Of a DNA stretch of 64,000 nt, positions 42,803 to 51,993 are shown one piece after another. The stretch lies in assembly GCA_050952725.1 (NCBI GenBank), contig JBMNLN010000001.1, forward strand, positions 310,001 through 374,000, written 5' to 3'. A model generated the notes under the pieces. That model worked only from the letters and a program-made list of their open reading frames with translations, had not been told where the DNA came from and did no database searches. The stretch's first letter is position 1, and each line of letters opens with the position of its first letter. The position numbers and the translations under genes were made by a program. This DNA comes from JAQWCH01 sp050952725 (lineage in GTDB: Bacteria; Bacillota_I; Bacilli_A; RFN20; CAG-826).

Positions 42803-43068
42803 CAATTGTCCTCATCAACAACTTCATCTTTCAATAATGTGTATAAAGTGGCGCTTTCCTTCCTGGTGGCAATTTCATTAATAGCATCCACCCGAACTTC
42901 AAGGCGATGACGACCAAGATTGAGTTGAAGGATATCACCGATTTGTACCTCGCTTGATGGTTTGGCCTTGCGCCCATTAATTGAAATACGCCCATTTAAA
43001 ATTATCTCTTTAGCAATGGTTCTTCTTTTAATTAGGCGTGACACTTTTAAATATTTGTCCAAGCGCAT
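42802..43068 (-). CDS. rqcP: S4-domain RNA-binding protein (RqcP/Hsp15 family)
   Basis: An 88-aa protein made almost wholly of an S4 domain: MRLDKYLKVSRLIKRRTIAK, NGRISINGRKAKPSSEVQIG. Its place between mfd and tilS matches Bacillus YabO (RqcP), which helps add alanine tails to peptides stuck on 50S subunits. The name rests on that context and on size. It ends in TGA, a standard stop. Confidence 0.85.
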   Translation of the reverse strand: MRLDKYLKVSRLIKRRTIAKEIILNGRISINGRKAKPSSEVQIGDILQLNLGRHRLEVRVDAINEIATRKESATLYTLLKDEVVDEDN

Positions 43069-43070
43069 AT

Positions 43071-46000
43071 TTATATCCTTTCTTTTTCATAGAGTTTATG
43101 AATATCGAATATAATCTTCTCCAGCAAATCAAACCAATCCTCATTTTTACCAATTTGAAGTAAGAGTTCCTGTCCAGAGAGCACTACTTTAATATTTTCG
43201 GTGTAATCGGATATTTTTTCAAATAAACCGGTTCCGATTCGGGGAATGCGCGTGAAATAACGGGATAAAGTCAGTGTTATTGTCTCGTTATCTTCTTTTA
43301 AGCCGGTAAATTCTTCACCTTTAAGATATATTTCAATTGCTTGTTGGCGAAGGAGGGTTTTAGTCTCCTCAGGAATGCGTCCATAGATATCGCGTAACTC
43401 TTTTTCAACTTGATTTAGTTTATTTAAATCTTGACAAGAGTCGATGCGTTTATAAAGAGCAATTTTATCAATTTTGGGGGCATACTCTTGCGGGATATAA
43501 GCATCAACAGCCATGTTGGACGTCTTTCGAGGCTCGGTTTGCGATGGGGGCTTGCCTGTTTTTTGTTCTAAAATTGCCTCGTTTAATAGTTTCATATACA
43601 TATCAATCCCAACCGTTTCGAGGAAACCCGCTTGCTCTGCGCCAAGAATATCGCCAGCGCCCCGAATCAATAAATCGCGTTGGGCAATTTTATAGCCAGA
43701 ACCAAATTCAGTAAAATCTTGTATGGCTTTAAGTCGCTTTCTTGCAGTTTGGTTAATTTCTTTTTGGGGACTATAAAATAAATAAGCATAAGCGATGCGA
43801 TTGCTACGACCGACCCTGCCTTTAATCTGATAAAGCTGGGCTAGACCAAATCTATCGGCGTTTTCAATAATTATCAGATTGGCATTGGGAACATCAATAC
43901 CATTTTCGATAATCGAAGTACAAACTAGAATGTCGATATCGTTTAAATAAAACTTTAACATCACATCTTCAATTTGTTCTCTTGGCATTTGGCCATGTAC
44001 CACCCCGATACGAGCCAAAGGAAGCAGCGATTGAATTTGCTTGGCTTTGTTTAAAATTGAAGAAACGCGGTTATGAACATAAAAAACTTGACCATGTCGA
44101 GCGAGCTCGCGTTCAAGGAGTTCTCTTACTACCTCCTTATGAAAACACATGACATAAGTTTGAATAGGGCGTCTTTCTTCTGGTGGGGTATTTATTTGTG
44201 AAATCGAACGTATGCCAATCAATGACATTTGTAATGTTCGTGGAATTGGAGTAGCCGACAATGTTAAAACATCTATATTAACTCTTAAGGATTTGATTTT
44301 TTCTTTTTGTTCAACGCCGAAACGTTGTTCTTCATCGATAATCAAAAGTCCCAGTGCAGGATATTGGATTTCTTTCGATAAAAGGCGGTGTGTGCCTATG
44401 ATTAAATCAATCTCGCCAGCATTTATTGCCTGGATTTCCTTTCTTTGTTGTGCATCAGATATTAAGCGAGATAGGTGCCCAATTCGAATCCCAAAATTAG
44501 CAAAGCGATTGGTCGCCACTTCATAATGTTGGCGAGCAAGTAGAGTTGTCGGGCACAATATCGCAACTTGTTTACCGGTGCTAATAGCTTTAAACGCCGC
44601 GCGGAAAGCGAGCTCGGTTTTTCCAAAACCAACGTCGCCACATAATAAATGATCCATTGGGGCTGGTTTTTCCATATTTTCTTTAATTTCTTGAAGAGCT
44701 TTTTCTTGATCAGGAGTCAAAGAATAGGGAAACTCGTTTTCAAACATCATTTGAAGTTCGTCGTCTTCAGGAAAGGCAAATCCAGGCTTTTCAGAGCGGA
44801 GTGAATAGAGCTCTACTAATTCTTTCGCTATATTTTTCACACGTGATTTGATGCGATTTTTCGTTTTTTCCCATTCCTTTGTATTTAGACGGTTTAATTT
44901 TGGAACAAGACCTTCGCGACCTAAAAATTTGCGAACTAAATGAAATTGAGCAAGTGGCACATAAAGCACATCACCAGCCGCATAGTTAATATGTAAATAG
45001 TCGCGATGAACCCCATCCACAAACAAAGTCTTAATATCTGTGAATTGTCCAACCCCGTAAATTTCATGAACAACATAATCGCCAGGTTCAAGTTCATCGT
45101 ATGATTTAATAATTGTCGCTTCATGAAATCGTAAAACAAAACGGGATGGATGGGTTTTAGAGCCCAACAATTCGCGCATTGTCAAAATCACAAGATTATA
45201 ATCGGGTAGTTCAAAACCGCGTTCTAAATTGAAAAGTGTAACCCCTATCTTACCTTTAGGGATATTAAGTCCCGTTAAAATTTCATAGGCGATTCTCTCT
45301 TCTGTAAAAAGGTTTGCAAAAAGTTCTTGTTGTTTGGGGCTTTCAAAAGTAATTATCAATTTTCGTCCTTCTGTTAAATAATATTCAATCATTCGTAGAG
45401 CTTCTTCGGGTTTTCGTGATTGTCCAACAATAGGGCGAACTAAGAATTGAGTATCATCGAGAGTTTCGCGATTTTCAAAGAAACGAACGACTCTTTTTGC
45501 TCGTCCAAAAACCTCATTGCTCCTTTGATAAATTTGTAAATGCGAAATACATTGTCCGCAATTTTGTAGTTCTAAAAGATACTTTATCGATTCTTCTTGG
45601 AGTATTCTTTCATGAGTTTCAAATTGACCTTGATTAGGAACAACAATCGTTACTGAAGAAATGTAATCAATCAAGGAATGTGATTTTTCCATTGCAAATC
45701 CCATGTATTTATATAATCTACTATGGTATTCGTGATTGATGATTCGCTCCATGTCTTCGCTTATTTGACTTTCCAATTTTTCCCGAAGATGATAAGGAAG
45801 ATAGATGATGTCTTTTTCTTTTTGAACATTCACTTCATGGATTAATTTTTCTTTTTGCTCTAAAGTTAGAATCATATCAGTCGCAGGGAAAATTTTGATT
45901 TCTTCGATTTCTTTAAACGAAGTTTGGGTTGCTAAATCAAACAAACGGATACTTTCGATTTCGTCATCAAAGAATTCAATGCGCACGGGGTTTTTGGCAT

Positions 46001-46529
46001 TTACACTAAAAATGTCGAGAATATCGCCACGCAAGGCAAATTGCAATGTCTGATCAATTTTATTTACGCGCGTGTAACCACTTGCGATTAGTTTTCTCGT
46101 GATTTCTGAAATATCGTAGGTGTCACCTAAATGAAAATTAAAACAATGTGTATTAAAAATTTCTGGTGATGGTAAATATCTCAAAGCGGCGGCAAGATTA
46201 CATACAATAATGTGAGGTTTCTTATCATTTAAGGCACTTAAGACTGAGAGCTGTTGCGCGAGCATGTCCTTGGAGGCGGCCAGCGATTCTGAACGAAGTA
46301 ATTCGTCCATCGGAAAAAACAAAACAACACCCTCGCCTAAGAGAGTAACCAACAGCGAATAAACCTGTTGAGCATTATATAAGTTGGTAGTGACAACAAG
46401 AAAATTCTCAGGTTTCTTTTGAAAAGATGCGGAGATTAAAAGGCTTGTTCCGATTACATCATCCACGACTAAACGCCCCCGCTTTTCCGTAAGGAGGGGG
46501 GTACGAGGATCAATGGTAAGCAACTTCAA
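43071..46529 (-). CDS. mfd: Transcription-repair coupling factor
   Basis: A 1152-aa helicase that removes RNA polymerase stalled at DNA damage and recruits UvrA. The N-terminal UvrB-like part is shorter of residues with nucleotide motifs, as usual. The RNA-polymerase-interacting domain (about 475-560) holds ELEPGDYVVHEIYGVGQF. The helicase has Walker A DVGFGKTELAFRAA, DEEQRFGV, TLSATPIPRTL, and IKGRVGRSNRIAYAYL. The C-terminal domain completes the chain. It starts 10 bp after pth. Confidence 0.96.
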   Translation of the reverse strand: MKLLTIDPRTPLLTEKRGRLVVDDVIGTSLLISASFQKKPENFLVVTTNLYNAQQVYSLLVTLLGEGVVLFFPMDELLRSESLAASKDMLAQQLSVLSALNDKKPHIIVCNLAAALRYLPSPEIFNTHCFNFHLGDTYDISEITRKLIASGYTRVNKIDQTLQFALRGDILDIFSVNAKNPVRIEFFDDEIESIRLFDLATQTSFKEIEEIKIFPATDMILTLEQKEKLIHEVNVQKEKDIIYLPYHLREKLESQISEDMERIINHEYHSRLYKYMGFAMEKSHSLIDYISSVTIVVPNQGQFETHERILQEESIKYLLELQNCGQCISHLQIYQRSNEVFGRAKRVVRFFENRETLDDTQFLVRPIVGQSRKPEEALRMIEYYLTEGRKLIITFESPKQQELFANLFTEERIAYEILTGLNIPKGKIGVTLFNLERGFELPDYNLVILTMRELLGSKTHPSRFVLRFHEATIIKSYDELEPGDYVVHEIYGVGQFTDIKTLFVDGVHRDYLHINYAAGDVLYVPLAQFHLVRKFLGREGLVPKLNRLNTKEWEKTKNRIKSRVKNIAKELVELYSLRSEKPGFAFPEDDELQMMFENEFPYSLTPDQEKALQEIKENMEKPAPMDHLLCGDVGFGKTELAFRAAFKAISTGKQVAILCPTTLLARQHYEVATNRFANFGIRIGHLSRLISDAQQRKEIQAINAGEIDLIIGTHRLLSKEIQYPALGLLIIDEEQRFGVEQKEKIKSLRVNIDVLTLSATPIPRTLQMSLIGIRSISQINTPPEERRPIQTYVMCFHKEVVRELLERELARHGQVFYVHNRVSSILNKAKQIQSLLPLARIGVVHGQMPREQIEDVMLKFYLNDIDILVCTSIIENGIDVPNANLIIIENADRFGLAQLYQIKGRVGRSNRIAYAYLFYSPQKEINQTARKRLKAIQDFTEFGSGYKIAQRDLLIRGAGDILGAEQAGFLETVGIDMYMKLLNEAILEQKTGKPPSQTEPRKTSNMAVDAYIPQEYAPKIDKIALYKRIDSCQDLNKLNQVEKELRDIYGRIPEETKTLLRQQAIEIYLKGEEFTGLKEDNETITLTLSRYFTRIPRIGTGLFEKISDYTENIKVVLSGQELLLQIGKNEDWFDLLEKIIFDIHKLYEKERI

Positions 46530-46539
46530 TAAATTCGTC

Positions 46540-47106
46540 TCAGATATCTCCTTTATTAAATTTGTTCATCGCCTCAGCAAAGCCGTGTTCGAGATAATGA
46601 ATCACCGCGTCCCGCGCTTGAAGTAATCCAGATTTAATTTTTTCCCAATCTTCAGGGTCGGGTTTACTTAATACGTAGTCAACAATTTCGCCAACAGGTG
46701 GTTCTCCCGTTCCAACTCGTAAGCGTTTAATTTCATTAGTTTGAAGTTGATCGATGATATTTTGAAGTCCTTTTTGTCCTCCTGAACTTCCTTTTTCACG
46801 TAAGCGAATACGACCAGGAGCAAGAGCAATATCATCTAAAATAATCAAAACTTCTTCAATGGGAATTTTAAAATAATTAATAAATTCAGCAACCGCTTTA
46901 CCAGAAAGATTCATATAAGTTTCTGGTTTAAAAAGAATAATAGCCTCGTTTTGATGTTTGAATTTTGCAAAAACCCCATTAAAATCACGTTTATCTAGTT
47001 CGATTTTTGCCCATTTTGCTAAAAGGTCAACCACGAGAAAGCCCATGTTATGTCTTGTGTGTTCGTATTTTTTTCCTGGATTTCCTAACCCGACAATGAG
47101 TTTCAT
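46540..47106 (-). CDS. pth: Peptidyl-tRNA hydrolase
   Basis: A 188-aa hydrolase recycling peptidyl-tRNAs. GLGNPGKKYEHTRHNMGF has the catalytic His and Asn, KPETYMNLSGKAV and ILDDIALAPGRIRLREKGSSGG follow in order, and RLRVGTGEPP ends the core. It is the first gene of the pth-mfd-rqcP-tilS-ftsH-dus-lysS run and has its own promoter. Confidence 0.96.
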   Translation of the reverse strand: MKLIVGLGNPGKKYEHTRHNMGFLVVDLLAKWAKIELDKRDFNGVFAKFKHQNEAIILFKPETYMNLSGKAVAEFINYFKIPIEEVLIILDDIALAPGRIRLREKGSSGGQKGLQNIIDQLQTNEIKRLRVGTGEPPVGEIVDYVLSKPDPEDWEKIKSGLLQARDAVIHYLEHGFAEAMNKFNKGDI

Positions 47107-47128
47107 AAAACATCTACCTGCTTTTTGT

Positions 47129-47137
47129 ATTATACCA
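47129..47137 (-). promoter_or_regulatory. Extended -10 promoter of pth
   Basis: Minus-strand TGGTATAAT (TG, one base, TATAAT) 22 nt upstream of the pth start. No good -35 box. Confidence 0.5.
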
Positions 47138-47196
47138 CTTTTGTATTAGGACATTTACGCTAAAATCGCTATACTTATTGATACAGGAACAAAGCT

Positions 47197-48120
47197 ATGC
47201 AGAATAATATTTTCAAAAAAATAATTCAGGGAATAATTGTTGGTTTCGCCTTCATCATCGGAATGGGCGGAGGCACCGTGGCAGTCCTTATGGGAATCTA
47301 TGATGATTTGGTCAAAGGAATTGCTGACTTCAATAAAAAACCAAGAGAATCTTTTCGGCTTTTGTGGCCCTGGGGAGTAGGAGCTATTCTCGGAGCGGCT
47401 CTACTTCTTTATCCAATCAAACTCGCTCTTGAACACTTTCCTCTTCCGGTTACAGCTTTGGTTGTTGGCTTAACCGCTGGCGGTTTACGAGAAATTACGA
47501 AAATTACTCGTAAAGAGAATTCCTTAAAAAATATCCTCCTCGCTATTATTGCTATGTCAATTGCGGTTGGAATCGGTGTTATCTCCTGGTTTTCCGTGTC
47601 ATCAGGCGTGTTAGACACATTGAGTTTTGGCAAGCTTTCACTTGTTTTTGGGATTGGTGCTATTGAAAGTGTGGCCATTGTCGCTCCAGGGATTTCAGGA
47701 ACACAATTCCTCTTAGCGATTGGATATCTTGATGCTATCCTCGGATTGATTGTCGGTTTGTTCTCGGGGGGGAATATCACCACGAATCTTATTTTTATAT
47801 TGGTGCTCGGCCTTGGATTTCTTATTGGTTTGATATTCATTTCAAAAATCATGAATTTTTTCCTGACTAAATATCGAGCCTCAACTTACTTTGTTTTGCT
47901 CGGCTTTATAGTGGGTTCCTTTTTCGCTTGCTTCTTTAATGGGGACATCAAAACCGCTTATTCCATATTTACTCCTTGGACCGCGAAAACTCTCTGGATG
48001 GTTATCAGCGGTGTCGTTTGTTTAGTTGTTGGATTTTTCGTTTCTTATTTTTTGTTAAAGTTTGTTGAAAAACGCGAAGAAGAATCTTCAGAATTTACCG
48101 TCATTGAGGAGGAAAAATAG
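47197..48120 (+). CDS. DUF368 membrane protein, putative polyprenyl-phosphate transporter
   Basis: A 307-aa membrane protein with about 8-9 helices. IIGMGGGTVAVLMGIYDDLV is the family N-terminal signature, and VAPGISGTQFLLAIGYLDAI its counterpart in the second half. DUF368 proteins (PopT) have been reported to flip undecaprenyl phosphate back across the membrane. It is divergent from pth and followed 1 bp later by a PAP2 gene, which fits a shared role in recycling the lipid carrier. Confidence 0.85.
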   Translation: MQNNIFKKIIQGIIVGFAFIIGMGGGTVAVLMGIYDDLVKGIADFNKKPRESFRLLWPWGVGAILGAALLLYPIKLALEHFPLPVTALVVGLTAGGLREITKITRKENSLKNILLAIIAMSIAVGIGVISWFSVSSGVLDTLSFGKLSLVFGIGAIESVAIVAPGISGTQFLLAIGYLDAILGLIVGLFSGGNITTNLIFILVLGLGFLIGLIFISKIMNFFLTKYRASTYFVLLGFIVGSFFACFFNGDIKTAYSIFTPWTAKTLWMVISGVVCLVVGFFVSYFLLKFVEKREEESSEFTVIEEEK

Positions 48121-48121
48121 T

Positions 48122-48730
48122 ATGAGTTGGGAAATCGATTTTTTAAAATGGATTTGGGAAAATCTCCATAGCGTCAATATTATTAATGATTTCTTTAAAT
48201 ATCTAACTGCCGCTGGAGATAGTTGGTATCCTTATGTATGGCAAACGCTAATATGCATTATTCTCATGATTTTTAAAAAGACCCGCAAAACTGGCTTTGT
48301 TCTAGCGTTTTGTTTGATTTTTTGGTCGGTATTAGTCAATAATATGCTTATCAAAAACATAGTTAAACGACCACGGCCATTTACACAAGATAATGAATTA
48401 TTGGCGTACGTAGAAACCGTTTTTAATGCGGAAAGTGGTCCGTTAGCATTGCCAGATTCTTGGTCGTTTATGTCAGGGCACACCGTGAATGCTTTTGTGC
48501 TTTCAACTGTCATTGGCTTTTATCACCGAAAAACAAGGATACCTCTTTTAATTTATGCAATTTTAATGTCTTTCTCCCGTCTTTTCTTCGGTGTCCATTA
48601 TCCATCTGATGTTATTGCGGGAGCTTTGTTTGCTATTGTGGTCGTGACTGGTACTTGTTTATTAGCTAACCGTATTGAAAAAAGGATTTTGCATCGTCGC
48701 AAACAAAAAGCTAATGTCGATTCGGCTTGA
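48122..48730 (+). CDS. PAP2-family phosphatase
   Basis: A 202-aa membrane phosphatase of about five or six helices. KNIVKRPRP is motif 1, WSFMSGHTVNAF is motif 2 (Met instead of Pro before SGH), and SRLFFGVHYPSDVIAG is motif 3 with the nucleophilic His. Relatives dephosphorylate undecaprenyl pyrophosphate, phosphatidic acid or phosphatidylglycerol phosphate. ATG 48122 follows AGGAGG by 8 nt; a longer frame starting at 48062 is inside DUF368. Confidence 0.87.
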   Translation: MSWEIDFLKWIWENLHSVNIINDFFKYLTAAGDSWYPYVWQTLICIILMIFKKTRKTGFVLAFCLIFWSVLVNNMLIKNIVKRPRPFTQDNELLAYVETVFNAESGPLALPDSWSFMSGHTVNAFVLSTVIGFYHRKTRIPLLIYAILMSFSRLFFGVHYPSDVIAGALFAIVVVTGTCLLANRIEKRILHRRKQKANVDSA

Positions 48731-49433
48731 CAAGTATCTTTCTGATGCTTTGCAAATTTCTCGAAAAGAAGCGCGCGCCTTGATTTTAAAAGGGGTTGTT
48801 TTTGTCAATGAAAAAAGAGTTTTAACCATTGGTTTTCCGATTGATGAGAATTTTGATTTAGTTACTGTGGATGGCCAAAAAGTTATCTACCAAAAATTCT
48901 TTTACTTTTTACTAAACAAGCCAACTGGATATCTTTCTGCGACAACTGATCAATTTACTCCCACGGTAATTTCGTTGTTTCCCGGTTACGAGAGGGCTAA
49001 ACTTTTTCCGGTTGGTCGGCTTGATAAAGACACCACTGGCACCCTCCTCGTCACCAATCATGGCACACTTGCACATCGTCTCACCAATCCAAAATACAAT
49101 ATAGAAAAAGAATACTTTGTAACGGTTAATTTCCCATTAAAGAACGAATTAATTCTTGCTTTCGCTGAAGGAATTGTTCTTGAGGATAATCTGATTACGC
49201 GACCAGCAAAATTAACCCTTATCGATGCTTTTCACGCCCGTCTTATCATCACAGAAGGAAAATTTCACCAAGTTAAAAGAATGTTTAAATATTTTGGTTA
49301 TGAAGTCTTAAGCTTGGAACGAATTCGTTTTGCTAACTTGAGCGCAAGCGATTTAGAAGTTGGAACTTATCGCTTCTTAACCAAAGAAGAAATTAGTTCG
49401 CTTTTTCAACTCGTCTCGCTTGAAATGTGTTAA
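48714..49433 (+). CDS. 16S rRNA pseudouridine synthase, RsuA/RluB family
   Basis: A 239-aa protein with an N-terminal S4 domain (MSIRLDKYLSDALQISRKEA) and a pseudouridine synthase domain. The catalytic Asp104 is in VGRLDKDTTGTLLVTN, and KFHQVKRMFKYFGYEV is the C-terminal signature. Length suggests the RsuA type acting on 16S rRNA; RluB or RluE cannot be excluded. ATG 48714 overlaps the end of the PAP2 gene by 17 bp and has no clear ribosome binding site, so it may be translationally coupled. Confidence 0.88.
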   Translation: MSIRLDKYLSDALQISRKEARALILKGVVFVNEKRVLTIGFPIDENFDLVTVDGQKVIYQKFFYFLLNKPTGYLSATTDQFTPTVISLFPGYERAKLFPVGRLDKDTTGTLLVTNHGTLAHRLTNPKYNIEKEYFVTVNFPLKNELILAFAEGIVLEDNLITRPAKLTLIDAFHARLIITEGKFHQVKRMFKYFGYEVLSLERIRFANLSASDLEVGTYRFLTKEEISSLFQLVSLEMC

Positions 49434-49492
49434 TACTTAGATTATAACTTTTGTATTGTTTAAATTGTCAATGATTAAAAGGATTTGAGTCT

Positions 49493-50110
49493 ATGCCAAA
49501 AACCAGAGAACAAAACGAAGTTATTAAACGCAAACGTCGAGGAGAGATTATTCAAGCTGGCCTCAAACTCTTTGCGCTTAAAGGCTATGATAATGTGACA
49601 ATCAATAATATTACGACTGCCGCTGGCTGTTCGCATGGGCTTTTCTATCACTATTTCAATTCTAAAATTGATTTATTAAAGAGCATTCTAACTAGCATTC
49701 GTTCGGTGGCCGATGTTTATGTCAAGCGCTTTGAAGAAGCTGAGCATAATATCGCGGAGATTTTTTCTCACATCGTCCGTTATGTTTTTAGCGAATTAAA
49801 CAATCCTCGAAACTTGCTTTTTGCTTATCGCGCGCATATTTGGTTTACTTTGCATTTACAAAAAACACTGCCTACTGAGAAGAAAACTAAGGAAAAATCT
49901 CTTTATCTATCTCCTTATGTTTTTATTGAGCAAACTTTCACTAAAGGACAACTGTCGGGAAAGTTTAAAACCAATCATTCCGCGCCCGAATACGCTCTTA
50001 TCGCCTTTAATCTTTTACAATCAATTATATACAATCGCGTTCACTTGAGTTTTAGACGTTTTAAAGCCCCTGCCGCTGAGACGTTTATCAATTTGTTTGT
50101 AATGCGTTAA
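49493..50110 (+). CDS. TetR/AcrR-family transcriptional regulator
   Basis: A 205-aa regulator. The TetR helix-turn-helix lies at about residues 15-62 (RGEIIQAGLKLFALKGYDNV, then HGLFYHYFNSKIDLLKSI). The ligand-binding part is not recognisable by sequence. It precedes an ABC exporter pair by 14 bp on the same strand, which suggests that it represses them and senses a transported compound. AAAGGAT lies upstream of the ATG. Confidence 0.9.
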   Translation: MPKTREQNEVIKRKRRGEIIQAGLKLFALKGYDNVTINNITTAAGCSHGLFYHYFNSKIDLLKSILTSIRSVADVYVKRFEEAEHNIAEIFSHIVRYVFSELNNPRNLLFAYRAHIWFTLHLQKTLPTEKKTKEKSLYLSPYVFIEQTFTKGQLSGKFKTNHSAPEYALIAFNLLQSIIYNRVHLSFRRFKAPAAETFINLFVMR

Positions 50111-50124
50111 GTTAGGGGGTCTTG

Positions 50125-51993
50125 ATGTTAAAACTACTGCGGTTTACGAGAAAGCGATGGTGGCAAATACTTCTAGTCATCATCATGGTCCTTGCCAATT
50201 CTTATCTCACTTTAGAACTCCCGGCTTATACGGGGCAAATTACTCAATATATCATTGAAGCCTCCTCTACGACCGAAGGTATCCAAACAAGCCGAATTTG
50301 GGAATATGGTCTAAAAATGATTGGCATTTCCTTGCTCATTTTCTTTTTTGAGGGTTCAATTATGGCTTTAAACATGAATATTGCCAGCCATTTTGCCAAT
50401 CGTCTCCGACATGCTATTTTCTTAAAAACCCAATCTGTTTCCCTCCATGAATTCCGTAAATTCGGTACCGCCTCGATGTTAACAAGGATTACAAGTGATG
50501 TGCGTAACGTCAAGGCCATGCTCCAATTTGGAACCCGCCTTTTGATTATGGCACCGACTATTTTAGTTGTGGCGATTATTCGGGTTATCCCTATTGATCC
50601 TCGTTATATTTTAGTAGTGGCTCTTGGAATTCCGGTTTTGCTTATGGTGATTATTTTTGTTTTAGTCAAAGCTGGGCCGCTTTTTACCCGCGCCCAAGAA
50701 CAATTCGATCACGTAACTTTGCTGATGCGCGAGGGTTTAACAGGTGTGCGTGTGGTCCGCGCTTTTAATCAAGAAGAAAGAGAGAATCGCTATTTTGATG
50801 AAGCAAACCGCAAGACGGCGGAAATCAATGTTAAAGCCTCGCGTACTGTCTCATTCTTAGAGCCGATTATTCGCATTGTGATGAATGTCACTTATATCGC
50901 TGTTTATGTCCTCGCTTTTGCTTGGTTAAACAATCAAGTAATTATCGAAGCTTCTGATTGGAAAGGGGTTATGTCTTCTTTTGCTGAAGCGGTAGAAATT
51001 TCTCAATACATCACCCAAATTATGTCGAGTTTTGTCATGCTCGGTTTCTTATTTATCATGGTTCCACGGGCGACCGCCTCGGCTAAGCGGATTAATGAAG
51101 TTTTAGATACGGAAATATCAATTATCGATCCAGCGGAACCTGTTGCTAAAGCAAATATCTGTGGTGAAGTGGAATTTCGCGATGTGAGTTTTAAATTTCC
51201 CGATGCTGACGCCCCCACACTTTGTAATATCAGTTTCAAAACTAAACCTGGAACTGTGACTGCGATTATCGGTTCAACTGGTTCGGGTAAATCTTCCATT
51301 ATCAATCTGATTCCACGTTTTTATGATGTAACCGAAGGTGAAGTTCTCGTCGATGGGATAAATGTCCAAAAATATACCCAAAAGGATTTGCGGGCGAAAA
51401 TCGGATTTGTCCCACAAAAAGCCCTTCTTTTTAGTGGAACGATTCGGGAAAACTTACTTTTCGGTAATGCTAATGCGACCGATGAAGAACTCGAAACCGC
51501 TTTAGAAATTGCCCAAGCCAAGAACTTTATCAGCAAACTCGGCAAAGAAGAGGGGACACCAGAAGAAATTTTTGCCAGTGCGCTTGACGCGGGGGTCGTT
51601 CAAGGTGGACGCAATTTCTCAGGCGGACAAAAACAACGTCTTTCAATAGCGCGGGCCTTAGTAAAAAAACCAGAAATTTATATTTTTGATGACTCCTTCT
51701 CAGCGCTTGATTTTAAAACTGATATTCGGTTACGGAGCGCGTTAAAGGGATATACCCAGAATTCTTCCGTGATTATTGTTGGCCAACGCGTCTCTTCAAT
51801 TATGGACGCTGATCAAATTCTCGTTCTCGACGATGGACGAATTGCTGGTATTGGTCAACACAATGAGCTCCTTCGTTCTTGCCGCGTTTATCAAGAGATT
51901 GTCAATTCACAACTCGATCCTGAAGAAGTTGAAAAAACTAAGTTGTTACGTAAGCAAATTTTATTAAGTGAAGGAGAAAACGGCAATGGCTAG
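50125..51993 (+). CDS. ABC exporter subunit with degenerate ATP site
   Basis: A 622-aa half transporter with six membrane helices (about residues 15-320) and a nucleotide-binding domain. Walker A is IGSTGSGKSS, the signature is FSGGQKQRLSIARAL, and Walker B is IFDDSFSALD. The residue after the Walker B Asp is Asp and not the catalytic Glu, as in the non-catalytic half of heterodimeric exporters such as BmrC/LmrC. The coupling helix region includes REGLTGVRVVRAFNQEER. ATG 50125 follows AGGGGG. The second half follows with an 8-bp overlap. Confidence 0.9.
   Translation: MLKLLRFTRKRWWQILLVIIMVLANSYLTLELPAYTGQITQYIIEASSTTEGIQTSRIWEYGLKMIGISLLIFFFEGSIMALNMNIASHFANRLRHAIFLKTQSVSLHEFRKFGTASMLTRITSDVRNVKAMLQFGTRLLIMAPTILVVAIIRVIPIDPRYILVVALGIPVLLMVIIFVLVKAGPLFTRAQEQFDHVTLLMREGLTGVRVVRAFNQEERENRYFDEANRKTAEINVKASRTVSFLEPIIRIVMNVTYIAVYVLAFAWLNNQVIIEASDWKGVMSSFAEAVEISQYITQIMSSFVMLGFLFIMVPRATASAKRINEVLDTEISIIDPAEPVAKANICGEVEFRDVSFKFPDADAPTLCNISFKTKPGTVTAIIGSTGSGKSSIINLIPRFYDVTEGEVLVDGINVQKYTQKDLRAKIGFVPQKALLFSGTIRENLLFGNANATDEELETALEIAQAKNFISKLGKEEGTPEEIFASALDAGVVQGGRNFSGGQKQRLSIARALVKKPEIYIFDDSFSALDFKTDIRLRSALKGYTQNSSVIIVGQRVSSIMDADQILVLDDGRIAGIGQHNELLRSCRVYQEIVNSQLDPEEVEKTKLLRKQILLSEGENGNG

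Noticed and set aside
42802..43068. Mycoplasma-type code with TGA as Trp
   Set aside because: This gene and others end in TGA at the expected family length, often in ATGA or TGATG overlaps, and Trp is coded by TGG throughout.
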